In this document: piece by piece, positions 53,216-61,934 of the stretch
Layout: each line of letters starts with the position of its first letter
Numbering within the stretch: position 1 is the stretch's first letter
From: Catenulispora sp. GP43
Lineage (GTDB): Bacteria > Actinomycetota > Actinomycetes > Streptomycetales > Catenulisporaceae
Length of the DNA stretch: 64,000 nt
Direction of reading: 5' to 3'
Assembly: GCF_041260665.1 (NCBI RefSeq)
Contig: NZ_JBGCCT010000023.1
Location: 1-64,000, forward strand
Notes under the pieces: generated by a model
The model's database searches: none
What the model saw: only the letters and a program-made list of their open reading frames with translations
What the model was told of the DNA's origin: nothing
Position numbers and translations under genes: made by a program

Positions 53216-54463
53216 TTGCCCTTCGTGGAAGCACCCGGCGGCCGACCCGGGCTCGCCCGGCGGCTCGCCGCCCATGTCTACCTCGACACCTCGCCGGACG
53301 TGGCGTTGAGCGCCGCCGACTACTTCGAGCTGAGCCACACGGCGTACCAGCGGGTCCACGCGTGGATCAGAGACCTGGCTTCGACGCGGGACGTGCTCCG
53401 GGCCGCGCTGCACGCAGCGGAGCAGGACCCGGACGACGTGCCGGCGCACCGCGCCCTGGCCGCCGAGCTGCTGGCCCTGCTCGAGGCCGCCCCCGATCTC
53501 GAAGCGCAGGCCCTCGAGCTGGTCGCGGACGCCGACGCGCAGATCTGGATCGACTACTGGCTCGGCGAGGAGCACCGAGGATCCGGCGCGGTGCCGAGCT
53601 ACGACACGTCGACGCTCAACACCCTTCCTTGGCCGTCGCGGTCTGAGAGCGCCTCGCCGAGGACGCAGGTGATCATCCCGTTCCGCGATGCCGGGCTCGG
53701 CCCCCGGACCCGCAACCTGCTGGCCTGCCTGCGCACGCTGTACGACCAGGACGACTCGGCCGGCGCGATCCGGATCGTCGTCGTCGAGACCGACCGCTCG
53801 CCGCACGCCCGGGACCTGTTGCCGCCGTTGGTCGACGACTACGTCTTCGCCCCCAAGGCCGGGCTGTTCAACAAGTCGTGGGCGGTGAACGTCGGCCTGC
53901 GCCACGGCGGGCTGCCCGGCGTGAACGGCACTGCGCCGATCACCTGCGTCCTCGACGCGGACATCCTCATCGCGCGGGACTACGTCGCCACGAACGTCGA
54001 GCGCCTCGCGAGCGACGGGCACGAGGCGCACCTGACCTACCGCCGCATGTTCTCCATGGACGCGCCCTCCACGGACCTCGCCATCCACACGCGCCTGGCC
54101 GAGGGCGCCGCGACCGCCGAGATGAGCGCGCTGCGAGGTCTGCTGCTGCGCGACACGCCGGGTGGTTCCCTGTGGGCCACCACCGAGGCGCTGCACCGCA
54201 TCGGCGGCTTCGACGAACGGTACGAAGGCTGGGGCGGAGAGGACGACGACGTGATCGCCCGGTTGTCGCAGCGGGCGGCGTTCACCATCTACGACGATCC
54301 GCTGCTCCACCTGAACCACCCGCGGCCGCCGATGACCAAAGAGGACGGACAAGCCCTCAACGGGCACCTGCTCGAGACCCACCGGGGCGACGATGCCTGG
54401 ACCGGTGCCGATGGCTACGGCGATCCGAGGCGGTTCGCCGCCGGGGTCGAGTCGCCGGAGTGA
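53216..54463 (+). CDS. family 2 glycosyltransferase with galactosyltransferase (GT7C) motif
   Basis: A 415-residue protein. An N-terminal helical region (to about residue 140) precedes a GT-A domain with QVIIPFRDAG, the DxD motif in CVLDADILIARDY and the C-terminal acceptor motif GGFDERYEGWGGEDDDVIAR, typical of the GT7C/galactosyltransferase extension. It should transfer one sugar from a nucleotide donor, non-processively. The start is TTG at 53216 with GGAGA 10 bases upstream, chosen because it begins the conserved frame. The stop overlaps the start of the transporter gene (GTGA). Its presence argues that the product of the locus is glycosylated or is built from sugars. Confidence 0.88.
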   Translation: MPFVEAPGGRPGLARRLAAHVYLDTSPDVALSAADYFELSHTAYQRVHAWIRDLASTRDVLRAALHAAEQDPDDVPAHRALAAELLALLEAAPDLEAQALELVADADAQIWIDYWLGEEHRGSGAVPSYDTSTLNTLPWPSRSESASPRTQVIIPFRDAGLGPRTRNLLACLRTLYDQDDSAGAIRIVVVETDRSPHARDLLPPLVDDYVFAPKAGLFNKSWAVNVGLRHGGLPGVNGTAPITCVLDADILIARDYVATNVERLASDGHEAHLTYRRMFSMDAPSTDLAIHTRLAEGAATAEMSALRGLLLRDTPGGSLWATTEALHRIGGFDERYEGWGGEDDDVIARLSQRAAFTIYDDPLLHLNHPRPPMTKEDGQALNGHLLETHRGDDAWTGADGYGDPRRFAAGVESPE

Positions 54464-55983
54464 CGGGGGTGGGTGCGCCAGGGCAGTTCTCGGAGGCGGA
54501 GTCGGCAGCGAACCAGGCAGGCTCGGCAGGCTCGGCGATCCAGGCAGGCTCGGCAGGCTCGGCAGGCTCGGCGGGCTCGGCGGGCTCGGCGGGCTCGGCG
54601 GGCTCGGCGGGCTCGGCGATCCAGGCAGGCCCGACGGGCTCGGCAGGCCCGACGGCTCGAGGCGGGCCGGCGGAAGGGCCGGAGCCGACCGGCCTCACCG
54701 ACCTCACCGACCTCACCGGCCGCGTCGGCCGCGCACGCCTGGCGGTGCTCGGCGTCTTCTTCTCCGTCGGCTTGCTGCTCGCGTCCTGGTTCACACAGAT
54801 CCCGCAGTTCAAGACCGGGCTCCGGCTCAGCGACGCCGGGCTCGGCGCGGCTCTGCTGTGCCCGGCTGCGGGCGCGCTCATCTCGATGCAGGCCGCCGGA
54901 CGGCTGGCGCGCCGGCACGGCAGCGCCGGGCTGATCCGGGTGTCGGCCCTCGTGCTGCCGACGGCCATGGCGCTGATCGGCACGTCCAACGGACTGGCGA
55001 CGCTCGCGGTCACCCTGTTCGTGCTCGGACTCGTCGACGGCGTTCTTGACGTGTCGATGAACGCGCACGCCGTCGCCGTGGAGCGGGCGCTGGGACGCCC
55101 GGTGCTGCACAGTACGCACGCGGCGTTCAGCCTCGGAACGATCGCCGGAGCCGTCGGCGGCGGCATCGCCGTCTGGGACCACGTCTCCCGGCTCGGCTTC
55201 CTCTGCGGGGCGGCGCTCGTCGCGACGGCGGTCGCGGCCTGGGCGTCGACCGGTCTGCTCCCCGCGGCTGTGGACCGGCAGGACCCGGCGACCGCCGACT
55301 CGGCAGAGGCGGGACGACCGAGGCGCCGCGCCCTGCCGCTCGTGGGCTGGGGCCGCTTCGTCATCGTCCTCGGTCTGCTCGGCGCCGGCTGCCTGCTCGC
55401 CGAAGGCGCCACTGAGAGCTGGGGCTCGGTCTTCCTGCGCGATCAGCGGCACGCGGCTCCCGCCCTGGCCGCCAGCGCGTACCTCGTCTTCACCGCGGTG
55501 CAGTTCGGCGGCCGGCTGATGGGGGACCGGCTGCACCTGCGCTGGGGCTCGGTGGCGCTGGTGCGCCGGGGCGCCGCGACGGCCGCCGCCGGACTGTGTC
55601 TCCAGCTTCTGGCGCCCTGGGCCCCGCTCGCGCTCGTCGGCATCTCGTTCTACAGCCTCGGCCTGTCGGTGCTCGTGCCGATCGTGTTCGGCGCTGTCGG
55701 CCACCGCAGCGAGACCGAACACGGAGCGTCGGCCACCACCGAGGCGGTGGCGCGATTCACGACCCTGAGTTACGCGGGCTACCTGCTGGGGCCGGCCGCC
55801 CTCGGCTGGATCGCTCAGCTCACCGGCCTCACCTGGGCCCTGTCGACCATCCTGCTCATCCTCGGCGCGGTCTTCGCTCTGGCGCACTGGACCGAAGGCG
55901 CGCTGCCGACCGCGACGGCGGACGGGTCCGACTCCGTGACGACGACCGCACCCCTGGCACCGGTAAAGGAACCTGTCTCATGA
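54460..55983 (+). CDS. MFS exporter with GSA-repeat N-terminal leader
   Basis: About 507 residues with 12 predicted TM segments starting at about residue 86 (LAVLGVFFSVGLLLASWFTQ, ALLCPAAGALISMQAAGRLA, LFVLGLVDGVLDVSMNAH and onwards). The loop between TM2 and TM3 has GRLARRHGSA, a degenerate MFS motif A. It resembles sugar/drug efflux MFS proteins of the YbjJ/fucose-permease type. The GTG start overlaps the previous stop (GTGA). Before TM1 there is a hydrophilic leader of about 85 residues made of AIQAGSAGSA-type tripeptide repeats followed by LTDLTDLTG; this is not a normal MFS feature. It probably exports the product of this locus, or protects the cell from it. Confidence 0.85.
   Translation: MTGVGAPGQFSEAESAANQAGSAGSAIQAGSAGSAGSAGSAGSAGSAGSAGSAIQAGPTGSAGPTARGGPAEGPEPTGLTDLTDLTGRVGRARLAVLGVFFSVGLLLASWFTQIPQFKTGLRLSDAGLGAALLCPAAGALISMQAAGRLARRHGSAGLIRVSALVLPTAMALIGTSNGLATLAVTLFVLGLVDGVLDVSMNAHAVAVERALGRPVLHSTHAAFSLGTIAGAVGGGIAVWDHVSRLGFLCGAALVATAVAAWASTGLLPAAVDRQDPATADSAEAGRPRRRALPLVGWGRFVIVLGLLGAGCLLAEGATESWGSVFLRDQRHAAPALAASAYLVFTAVQFGGRLMGDRLHLRWGSVALVRRGAATAAAGLCLQLLAPWAPLALVGISFYSLGLSVLVPIVFGAVGHRSETEHGASATTEAVARFTTLSYAGYLLGPAALGWIAQLTGLTWALSTILLILGAVFALAHWTEGALPTATADGSDSVTTTAPLAPVKEPVS
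54511..54655 (+). repeat. 9-bp tandem repeat encoding Gly-Ser-Ala inside the MFS gene
   Basis: In-frame copies of GGCTCGGCA/G: two in a first block, seven or eight in a second, then degenerate copies (GGCCCGACG), separated by CAGGCA/ATCCAGGCA. All copies preserve the reading frame. Because the unit is 9 bp, slippage would change only the length of the leader. Confidence 0.9.
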
Positions 55984-56969
55984 GGCGCTACGAACTCGTC
56001 GGCCGCCGCGACCTCGCACTGCGGGACGTCCCGGTGCCGCAGCCGGGTCCCGGCGAGGTCCTGATCCGGGTCGGCGCCTGCACCATCTGCAACCGCAGCG
56101 ACCTGGTGTACTACCACTACCTCGGAGAGCGGGACCACTGTGCCCAGGGCTTCTTCGGGCACGAAGTCTCCGGCACGGTCGAAGCCGTCGGCGCCGGAGT
56201 GACCAGGACCGAACCCGGCGCGAGGGTCTTCGCCCGCGCGCCGCTGAGCGGCGGCTACGCGGACTTCGCGCTGGTCCGTGAGATCAGCGTCGGACACCTG
56301 CCCGACCAGATCCCGTTCGAGCAGGGCGCGATCCTGCAACTGCTGCCGCTGGCCGTCCACGCCACGCGCGGCGTGCGGCTCGGCGACCGCGTCGCCGTCA
56401 TCGGCCAGGGCCCGGTCGGCCTGATGACGCTCCAGGTGCTGGCCAGGCGCGGGGCCAGCGACATCGTGGTGGCCGACCTCGACCCGTGGCGCCTGGAACG
56501 CTCCCGGGCGCTCGGTGCGCATCGGACGGTGCAGACCGACGACGCGGCGCGCGAGGACTGGAGCGCGCTCGGCGGCGAGTTCGACGTGGCCATCGACGCG
56601 GTCGGGACCCCGTACACCGCGAACGCGTGCGTGGGGCTCGTGCGGCACAACGGACTGGTCGTCCTGCTGGGCACCCACCACGTCGACACCCACGTCACGT
56701 TCGACCTGGTCGCCTGGGAGAAGAAGGGGCTGCGCATCCACACCTCCGCCGAGCCGACGGACCCCGATCGGGCGGCGGCGATGAAGGTGGCCGAGCGTCT
56801 GGCTCCGGGCATCGAACTCGCGCCGCTGCTCAGCCAGGCGTATCCGCTGGAGCGACTGCCCGAGGCCATCGAGCGGCTGTCCGCGAGCAGCGTGCTCGAC
56901 CCCGCGGAATCGCCGCGTGCACAGGCCGGACCTCCGCCCAGGACGTTGAAGCTGGCGATCGTCCCATGA
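55980..56969 (+). CDS. zinc-dependent medium-chain alcohol dehydrogenase
   Basis: A 329-residue MDR enzyme. Catalytic zinc ligands are C in ACTICNRSD and GHE in FFGHEVSG, followed by VIGQGPVGLMTLQVL (Rossmann GxGxxG) and VADLDPWRLERSRALGAH for NAD(P). The structural-zinc Cys cluster common in classical ADHs is not obvious, as in many sugar or threonine dehydrogenases. It could make the ketone that a DegT enzyme aminates, or oxidise or reduce a pathway alcohol. The ATG overlaps the exporter stop and the stop overlaps the next ATG, so it is in the middle of one operon. Substrate unknown. Confidence 0.88.
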   Translation: MRRYELVGRRDLALRDVPVPQPGPGEVLIRVGACTICNRSDLVYYHYLGERDHCAQGFFGHEVSGTVEAVGAGVTRTEPGARVFARAPLSGGYADFALVREISVGHLPDQIPFEQGAILQLLPLAVHATRGVRLGDRVAVIGQGPVGLMTLQVLARRGASDIVVADLDPWRLERSRALGAHRTVQTDDAAREDWSALGGEFDVAIDAVGTPYTANACVGLVRHNGLVVLLGTHHVDTHVTFDLVAWEKKGLRIHTSAEPTDPDRAAAMKVAERLAPGIELAPLLSQAYPLERLPEAIERLSASSVLDPAESPRAQAGPPPRTLKLAIVP

Positions 56970-57742
56970 CCGGGATGGACCGCGACGGCGGCCGGCTCAC
57001 CCGAGTGCCCGCCGTCCTCACCTCCCCGCACCTCGACGACGCGGCGCTCTCCGCCTGCGCCGAGATCGCCAAGGGCGGCGCGCTGGTCGTCACCGTGTTC
57101 ACCGCGGTCCCGCCGCCGGACTGGCCGCCCACCTGGTGGGACCGGCTGACCGGCGAGTCGGCCGACTCCCGCGCGCGGCAGCTGGCGCGCCGTGCCGAGG
57201 ACGCGGAGGCGATGCGCTTGCTCGGCGCCCGCAACACCTACCTCGACCAGCCCGAACAACTGCACCGGGACGGCGATCCGGACCGCGAGGCCATCGTCAA
57301 GGCTCTGGCTTCGTGCTACGCCGACGCCGACGAGGTGTGGCTGCCGGCCGGCATCGGCGCCCATCCCGACCACATCATCGCCCGCGACGCCGGCCTGGAG
57401 GCGGCGGCGCTGGCCGGCCACACAGAGGTGGTCCTGTACGCGGACTTCCCCTACGTCATCCTGTACGGCTGGCCGGCGTCCGTGAGGGGCACCGGCGACC
57501 GCCTGATCGACGCGGACTTCTGGCTCACCGACCAGCTCCAGTCGACAGGACTCGATCCGGCGGCGCTCGAACCGCGCGCGCTCCGCCTCAGCCCGGCGCA
57601 GCGCGTCCTCAAGCGGCAGATCATCGAGGCCTACCAGACCCAGGCGCCGGCGTTGGGCCTCGGCGGACCCGCCCTCGCGGCGGATCCGACGAAGCTCGAC
57701 TACGAACTCTCGTGGCGGATGGCGGTGCCGGAGCCGCGCTGA
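56966..57742 (+). CDS. PIG-L (LmbE) family N-deacetylase
   Basis: A 258-residue zinc hydrolase with the two metal-binding blocks of the family: SPHLDDAALS (P21-H22-x-D24-D25) and GIGAHPDHIIAR near residue 130. LmbE enzymes remove N-acetyl groups from sugars and antibiotics (MshB in mycothiol, BtrD in butirosin and others). With an upstream glycosyltransferase, it suggests addition of a GlcNAc-like sugar followed by deacetylation. The ATG overlaps the dehydrogenase stop (ATGA). It is the last gene of the plus-strand operon; the aldo/keto reductase converges on it 67 bases downstream. Confidence 0.9.
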   Translation: MTGMDRDGGRLTRVPAVLTSPHLDDAALSACAEIAKGGALVVTVFTAVPPPDWPPTWWDRLTGESADSRARQLARRAEDAEAMRLLGARNTYLDQPEQLHRDGDPDREAIVKALASCYADADEVWLPAGIGAHPDHIIARDAGLEAAALAGHTEVVLYADFPYVILYGWPASVRGTGDRLIDADFWLTDQLQSTGLDPAALEPRALRLSPAQRVLKRQIIEAYQTQAPALGLGGPALAADPTKLDYELSWRMAVPEPR

Positions 57743-57809
57743 GCTCTTCGTTCGGCGGCCGACGCAATCCGGTGCAGGTGCGCAACGGTGGAGGTGCGCA
57801 GCCGTAGGA

Positions 57810-58796
57810 CTACCAGCGATCGTGAATCTGAGGCCTGATCAGCTCGTCGTAGACCTCCCGCACGACCGCGTGCGCGTGCGCGGACAGCGGTTCGAGGTCG
57901 GCCGCGGCCGCGTTCGCCGCGGCCTGCTCCGGGTTCCGGGCCCCGGGGATGACCACCGTGACCTCCGGCTGGTCCAGCAGCCAGCGCAGCGCGAACTGCG
58001 CCATGGTCGCGGAGGCCGGCAGCAGCGGCGCGAACCGGCGCACCGCTTCGAGCCCGGCCTCGAAGTCGACCCCTGAGAAGGTCTCGCCGATGTCGAACGC
58101 CTCGCCGTGCCGGTTGTAGGCACGATGGTCCGAGGGATCGAACTCGGTCGAGGCGTCGTACTTGCCCGAGAGAAGTCCACTGGCCAGCGGCAGCCGCACG
58201 ATCACCCCGACGCCGGCCTGCCGGGCCGCGGGCAGCGCCTTCTCCAGCGGCTTGAGCCGCAGCGCGTTGACGATGATCTGGATCGCCGCCACCCCCGGCC
58301 GCGCGACGGCGGCCAGCGCCTGGTCGCAGGTCTCCACACTGGCCCCGTACGCGGCGACGCCGCCTTCGGCCACCAGCGCGTCCAGGGCGTCGAACACGGC
58401 GTCGGAGTGGAAGACCGCCTCGGGCGGAGTGTGCAACTGCACGAGGTCGAGAACGTCGACACCGAGGTACGACCGGGACCGGTCGGTCCACTTGCGGAAG
58501 TTCTCCAGCGTGAAGTTGTCGGGGTGCGGGGGTATCCGCCGGCCCATCTTCGTGGCGACGGTGATCCCCTCGTCCCGGCGCGCGCCGAGCACCTTCCCGA
58601 TCAGCTGCTCGCTGCGGCCGTCGCCGTACATGTCGGCCGTGTCGATGAAGGTGACCCCGGCGTCCAGAGCCGCGTGCAGCGTCGCCTCGGCCTGTGCGTC
58701 GTCGATGTGGCCCCAGTCCGATCCCAGCTGCCACGCTCCGAGGCCGATGACGCCGGCCTCGCGGTTCATCCTTCTCAATATTCTGCTTTCCACCAT
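57810..58796 (-). CDS. aldo/keto reductase
   Basis: A 328-residue (beta/alpha)8 NADPH-dependent reductase. The catalytic tetrad is visible as D and Y in IDTADMYGDG, K in VATKMG and H in LVQLHTPPEA. NADPH-binding residues lie in ASVETCDQ and VVIPGARNPEQAAANA. It could reduce a keto-sugar or an aldehyde made by the LuxC-like enzyme. The ATG at 58796 is used. It converges on the plus-strand operon, so its membership in the locus is suggested by position only. The 197 bases before the next gene hold its promoter. Confidence 0.88.
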   Translation of the reverse strand: MVESRILRRMNREAGVIGLGAWQLGSDWGHIDDAQAEATLHAALDAGVTFIDTADMYGDGRSEQLIGKVLGARRDEGITVATKMGRRIPPHPDNFTLENFRKWTDRSRSYLGVDVLDLVQLHTPPEAVFHSDAVFDALDALVAEGGVAAYGASVETCDQALAAVARPGVAAIQIIVNALRLKPLEKALPAARQAGVGVIVRLPLASGLLSGKYDASTEFDPSDHRAYNRHGEAFDIGETFSGVDFEAGLEAVRRFAPLLPASATMAQFALRWLLDQPEVTVVIPGARNPEQAAANAAAADLEPLSAHAHAVVREVYDELIRPQIHDRW

Positions 58797-58993
58797 CGGA
58801 AGATATGCCCGCCGCTGGTGACGGGCAAGGCCCCCTCGGCCGGCCGCCGCGTGCTCCGCGTAGTGCAGATGCGCTGATTACCCGATGCGAGTGGGGATCG
58901 CCTTCAGCGAAGCTGTAACGTTCCCGTCCATTGGCTCAGCTCAGGGTCAGCGACGAATACGCGTTCCTCTCGTCATCGCAACAGGAGATTCGA

Positions 58994-60964
58994 GTGCCCG
59001 AGTTCCGCAAGTCTTTGACGACGATAGCCGTCGCCGCCGGATCGTTGTCCGCCGTGCTTGGCATGTCGTCGGCTGCTCAGGCCGATTCCCATTCCGCCGC
59101 CGCGGTGTCGGCGGTCGCGCCGCTGCCAGGTGTAGGTCAGCCTGCTGTTTCGAATGGCCCGTTCTACACTCTGAGCCCGTCCGGGACCGGCCTCACCCCG
59201 GTCGGTGGCGGCAACCCGGTCATTTGCAACGCCGCCACTTACGCTATGGCTTGGTCGCCGGACGGCAGCCGGATCGCGTGTCTGGAGGCTTTCAGCGCCG
59301 GCGTGCTCCGGATCCGGAGCGCGGACGACAGCAAAGTCGTGTCCGCGGGCTCCGTGACCGACTTCGCGAAGCCCGGTAGCCCGCTGGCCAATATCAGCGG
59401 CCTCACGTGGTTCAACCACGGTACGGAGGTCGTGCTGATCCAGAACGGCAGCCTGATCTCGGTACGCGTCGACGGCTCCCAGCCTCGGAACGCGGACAAC
59501 AGCTACGCTCCCACGCCGATGCTGCCGGGACAGACCGGCATCACTGCGGTCACCTCGAACGCCGCGGGCACCGTGCTGGCGTTCACACAGAACACCGCGA
59601 CCGGCACCAGCGTCACTGTCTACGACACCACGAAGCCCGCGGCCTCCGCTCTGCAACCTCTTGCGCAGGTCGACCACGCTACGCAGCCGGCGCTCTCCCC
59701 GGATGGGCGCTACCTCGCCTACGTGCCGTACAACCCGGGCCAGAATGTGGCGTCACAGGTCTGGCTCTACGACCTGAAGAGCCCTGCCTCCGCCAGCAAC
59801 CCGCGACAGGTGACGTCCGACCCCGCGGTGTCGGCCACCAATCCGACGTGGGCTCCTGACGGGACCCGTATCGCGTTCACAGCAGCGGCCACCACATCAT
59901 CGGCGCTCTCCGTGAAGTCGTTCCCGGTCACGGACCCGTCCTCGCAGAGGGTCGAGGTCCCGACACTCGGCTTCAAGTCGTTCTTCTGGCGCCCCCTCAC
60001 CCACAAGCCGGTGGAACGACTCGCGGGCGGCGATCGGGTGGGGACCGCCGTCGCCGCCTCGCAGTCGGCGTGGGAGAACTTCGGCGGTGCGGGCACCGGC
60101 CGCCGTACCGCCAAGTCCGTCACGCTGAGCCGCTCCGACCTGTTCGCCGACGCTCTCGGCGGTGCCGGATTCGCCGCGCATCAGCAGGGGCCCCTGCTGC
60201 TCACCGATCCCAAGCACCTGGATCAGGCCACGATGGCTGAGCTGCGGCGCGTCCTCGGTCCCGGTGGCGGTGCGAACGGGCCGACCGTGTACCTGCTCGG
60301 CGGTGACAGCGCGCTCTCGCCCGACGTGCAGAAGGCGCTCGTAGCCGCGAACTACCACGTCGACCGCATCGGTGGCGCCAACCGGTTCGACACCGCGGTC
60401 AAGATCGCGCAGCAGGACAGCGGCACCAAGCCGAGCAAAGTCCTCGTCGCCACCGGCATCGACTACCCGGACGCCCTCGCCGCGGGTGCGGCGGCGGGTG
60501 CGAACGCCAACGCCGTCGTGGTGCTGACGAACGACAAGAAGATGCCCCCGGAGACGGCTGCCTATTTGAACAGCATCGCCGGCGCGACCGTCTACGGCGT
60601 GGGCGGCCAGGCGGTGGCCGCGCTGGGTGGCCGGCCGCAGATACCGCTCAAGGGCGCCGACCGCGTCGCCACCTCTTTGCTGGTGGCCCGGAACCTGTTC
60701 GACGCGCCCGGCTCGGTCGGATTCGCGACGAGCATGAACTGGCCGGACTCGCTGGCCGGCGGTGCGCTGCAGGGCACGGTCGGAGGTCCGCTGATCCTGG
60801 TCTCCCCGACGACCGGCCTTTCCGCGGACGAGCAACTGTGGCTGACCCAGTCCGCGACCGCGATCAGCTCGGTCCAGATCTACGGTGGGCCGGCGGCTGT
60901 GCCCTCGATCGAGACCGAGGTCGGGACCGACATCGGGGGCGTCGGAGGCTTCGTCATCAAGTAA
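58994..60964 (+). CDS. secreted surface protein: TolB-like propeller + three CWB2 repeats
   Basis: A 656-residue exported protein. The signal peptide is VAAGSLSAVLGMSSAAQA. The middle (about 50-325) is a TolB/WD40-like beta-propeller with SPDG-type blades (MAWSPDGSRIACL, PALSPDGRYLAYV, PTWAPDGTRIAFT). The C-terminal 310 residues are three cell-wall-binding type 2 repeats (CWB2, PF04122: ERLAGGDRVGTAVAASQSAW, DRIGGANRFDTAVKIAQQ, KGADRVATSLLVARNLF, each followed by a DYPDALAAG-like strand). CWB2 anchors proteins to secondary wall polymers. AGGAG lies 6 bases before the GTG at 58994. It stands alone between two terminators or promoters. Function: wall-attached binding protein; ligand unknown. 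Confidence 0.88.
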   Translation: MPEFRKSLTTIAVAAGSLSAVLGMSSAAQADSHSAAAVSAVAPLPGVGQPAVSNGPFYTLSPSGTGLTPVGGGNPVICNAATYAMAWSPDGSRIACLEAFSAGVLRIRSADDSKVVSAGSVTDFAKPGSPLANISGLTWFNHGTEVVLIQNGSLISVRVDGSQPRNADNSYAPTPMLPGQTGITAVTSNAAGTVLAFTQNTATGTSVTVYDTTKPAASALQPLAQVDHATQPALSPDGRYLAYVPYNPGQNVASQVWLYDLKSPASASNPRQVTSDPAVSATNPTWAPDGTRIAFTAAATTSSALSVKSFPVTDPSSQRVEVPTLGFKSFFWRPLTHKPVERLAGGDRVGTAVAASQSAWENFGGAGTGRRTAKSVTLSRSDLFADALGGAGFAAHQQGPLLLTDPKHLDQATMAELRRVLGPGGGANGPTVYLLGGDSALSPDVQKALVAANYHVDRIGGANRFDTAVKIAQQDSGTKPSKVLVATGIDYPDALAAGAAAGANANAVVVLTNDKKMPPETAAYLNSIAGATVYGVGGQAVAALGGRPQIPLKGADRVATSLLVARNLFDAPGSVGFATSMNWPDSLAGGALQGTVGGPLILVSPTTGLSADEQLWLTQSATAISSVQIYGGPAAVPSIETEVGTDIGGVGGFVIK

Positions 60965-60975
60965 TCAGCGCGCAA

Positions 60976-61011
60976 GCGGGTGGGCGGTGCCTTACGGGGC
61001 CACCCACCCGC
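60976..61011 (+). terminator. intrinsic terminator of the CWB2 gene
   Basis: 9-bp stem GCGGGTGGG / CCCACCCGC with an inner GCC/GGC pair, beginning 11 bases after the stop. Confidence 0.85.
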
Positions 61012-61058
61012 GGCATGGCCGGCTGGTAGCGACCGGGGGCAACCAGATGGGCCCTCGC

Positions 61059-61295
61059 TCACCCCACAAGACCACCGGCAAGCCAGACGGCCGGCCGCTC
61101 GCCGACATAGATGAAGACGATGCACGCCGGGTACTCCTCGTCGGGGTCGCCGGTCGGCACGTAGGTGTAGATCCAACCGTCGACCTCGCGCTCGATCCCG
61201 TCCCGCAACGCCTTCACGGTGAGAATCTCGCCGTCGAGCGGGCCGCCCCGCAGAACGGCATTCGGCTGGTTGCTTTCCCGCTGATCAGACGCCAT
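61059..61295 (-). CDS. small conserved hypothetical protein
   Basis: A 78-residue soluble protein. It has the pattern VLRGGPLDGEILTV ... GWIYTYVPTGDPDEEYPACI ... VFIYVGE, which I have seen in short actinobacterial proteins whose function is not known. ATG start at 61295; the ribosome site is weak. Low hydrophobicity and acidic residues suggest a cytoplasmic protein. It is transcribed away from the Ig-like gene behind it and towards the CWB2 terminator. No function assigned. Confidence 0.6.
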   Translation of the reverse strand: MASDQRESNQPNAVLRGGPLDGEILTVKALRDGIEREVDGWIYTYVPTGDPDEEYPACIVFIYVGERPAVWLAGGLVG

Positions 61296-61376
61296 AAGCC
61301 AAGTGTCGCCGAGCTGGCACGGCTCCGCATGACAGGACTGCCTACGCCGACTACCAGATGGCGGACAGGCGAGCCC

Positions 61377-61934
61377 TCAGTGCTTGTGGGGACCGCCGCT
61401 TTCGCCGCCGCCATTGCGGACATTGTAGGTGTTGTGGATGTCGTAGATGTTATAGGTGTTGTGGATATTGTAGGTGTAATTGTCCTCGACATTGACGCTG
61501 ACCAGACTGCCGCACACCAGGAGGCACAGGCCGGGCGGCGTGGGTGTGGGCGCCGGCGTGGACGTGACGTCGACCGTCGTCGTGCTGTTCGACGCGTCGC
61601 AGTTGTCGTTGCCGTTGTACGCGGCCGTGATCGTGTGGGTGCCGGTCGTGGTGAAGCTGGTCGCGTAGGTCGCGGTGCCGTCGGCCGCCACGGGAACGGT
61701 GGTCAGCAGGGTCCCGCCGTCGAAGAAGGTCATGCCCAGGCCGCCGCTGGGATCGCCGGCGCAGGTCACCGTCGCGTTCAGGTCCACCGCCTGGCCCGTG
61801 GCCGCCGACGAGGGCACGGCTACGACCGAGGTCGACGACGTCACCTGGGCGACAGCCGGTGAGGCGAAGGCCACCAAGGCCGACACGGTGAGGGCCAGGG
61901 TCCTCCATACACTGCGCCTTTGCCAACTCTGCAC
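61377..61934 (-). CDS. secreted Ig-like protein with Asn/Tyr-rich C-terminal tail
   Basis: A 185-residue exported protein. The signal peptide is LALTVSALVAFASPAVAQ. One bacterial Ig-like repeat domain (Big_5/Ig-like 3 pattern) spans about residues 30-125 (SSTSVVAVPSSAATGQAVDL, FFDGGTLLTTVPV, GTHTITAAYNGN). Then comes a Pro/Thr linker, a Cys pair (GLCLLVCG) and a tail that reads NYTYNIHNTYNIYDIHNTYN, ending in Gly and His residues. The tail is a near-regular 5- to 7-residue pattern of N-x-Y-N-I. Its base composition (GC lower than the domain before it) sets it apart. GAGGAG precedes the GTG. It could adhere, self-assemble or bind sugar; no family known for the tail. Confidence 0.72.
   Translation of the reverse strand: MQSWQRRSVWRTLALTVSALVAFASPAVAQVTSSTSVVAVPSSAATGQAVDLNATVTCAGDPSGGLGMTFFDGGTLLTTVPVAADGTATYATSFTTTGTHTITAAYNGNDNCDASNSTTTVDVTSTPAPTPTPPGLCLLVCGSLVSVNVEDNYTYNIHNTYNIYDIHNTYNVRNGGGESGGPHKH

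Noticed and set aside
54511-54655. tandem repeats as a CRISPR array
   Set aside because: The unit is 9 bp, in frame, without spacers; there are no cas genes.
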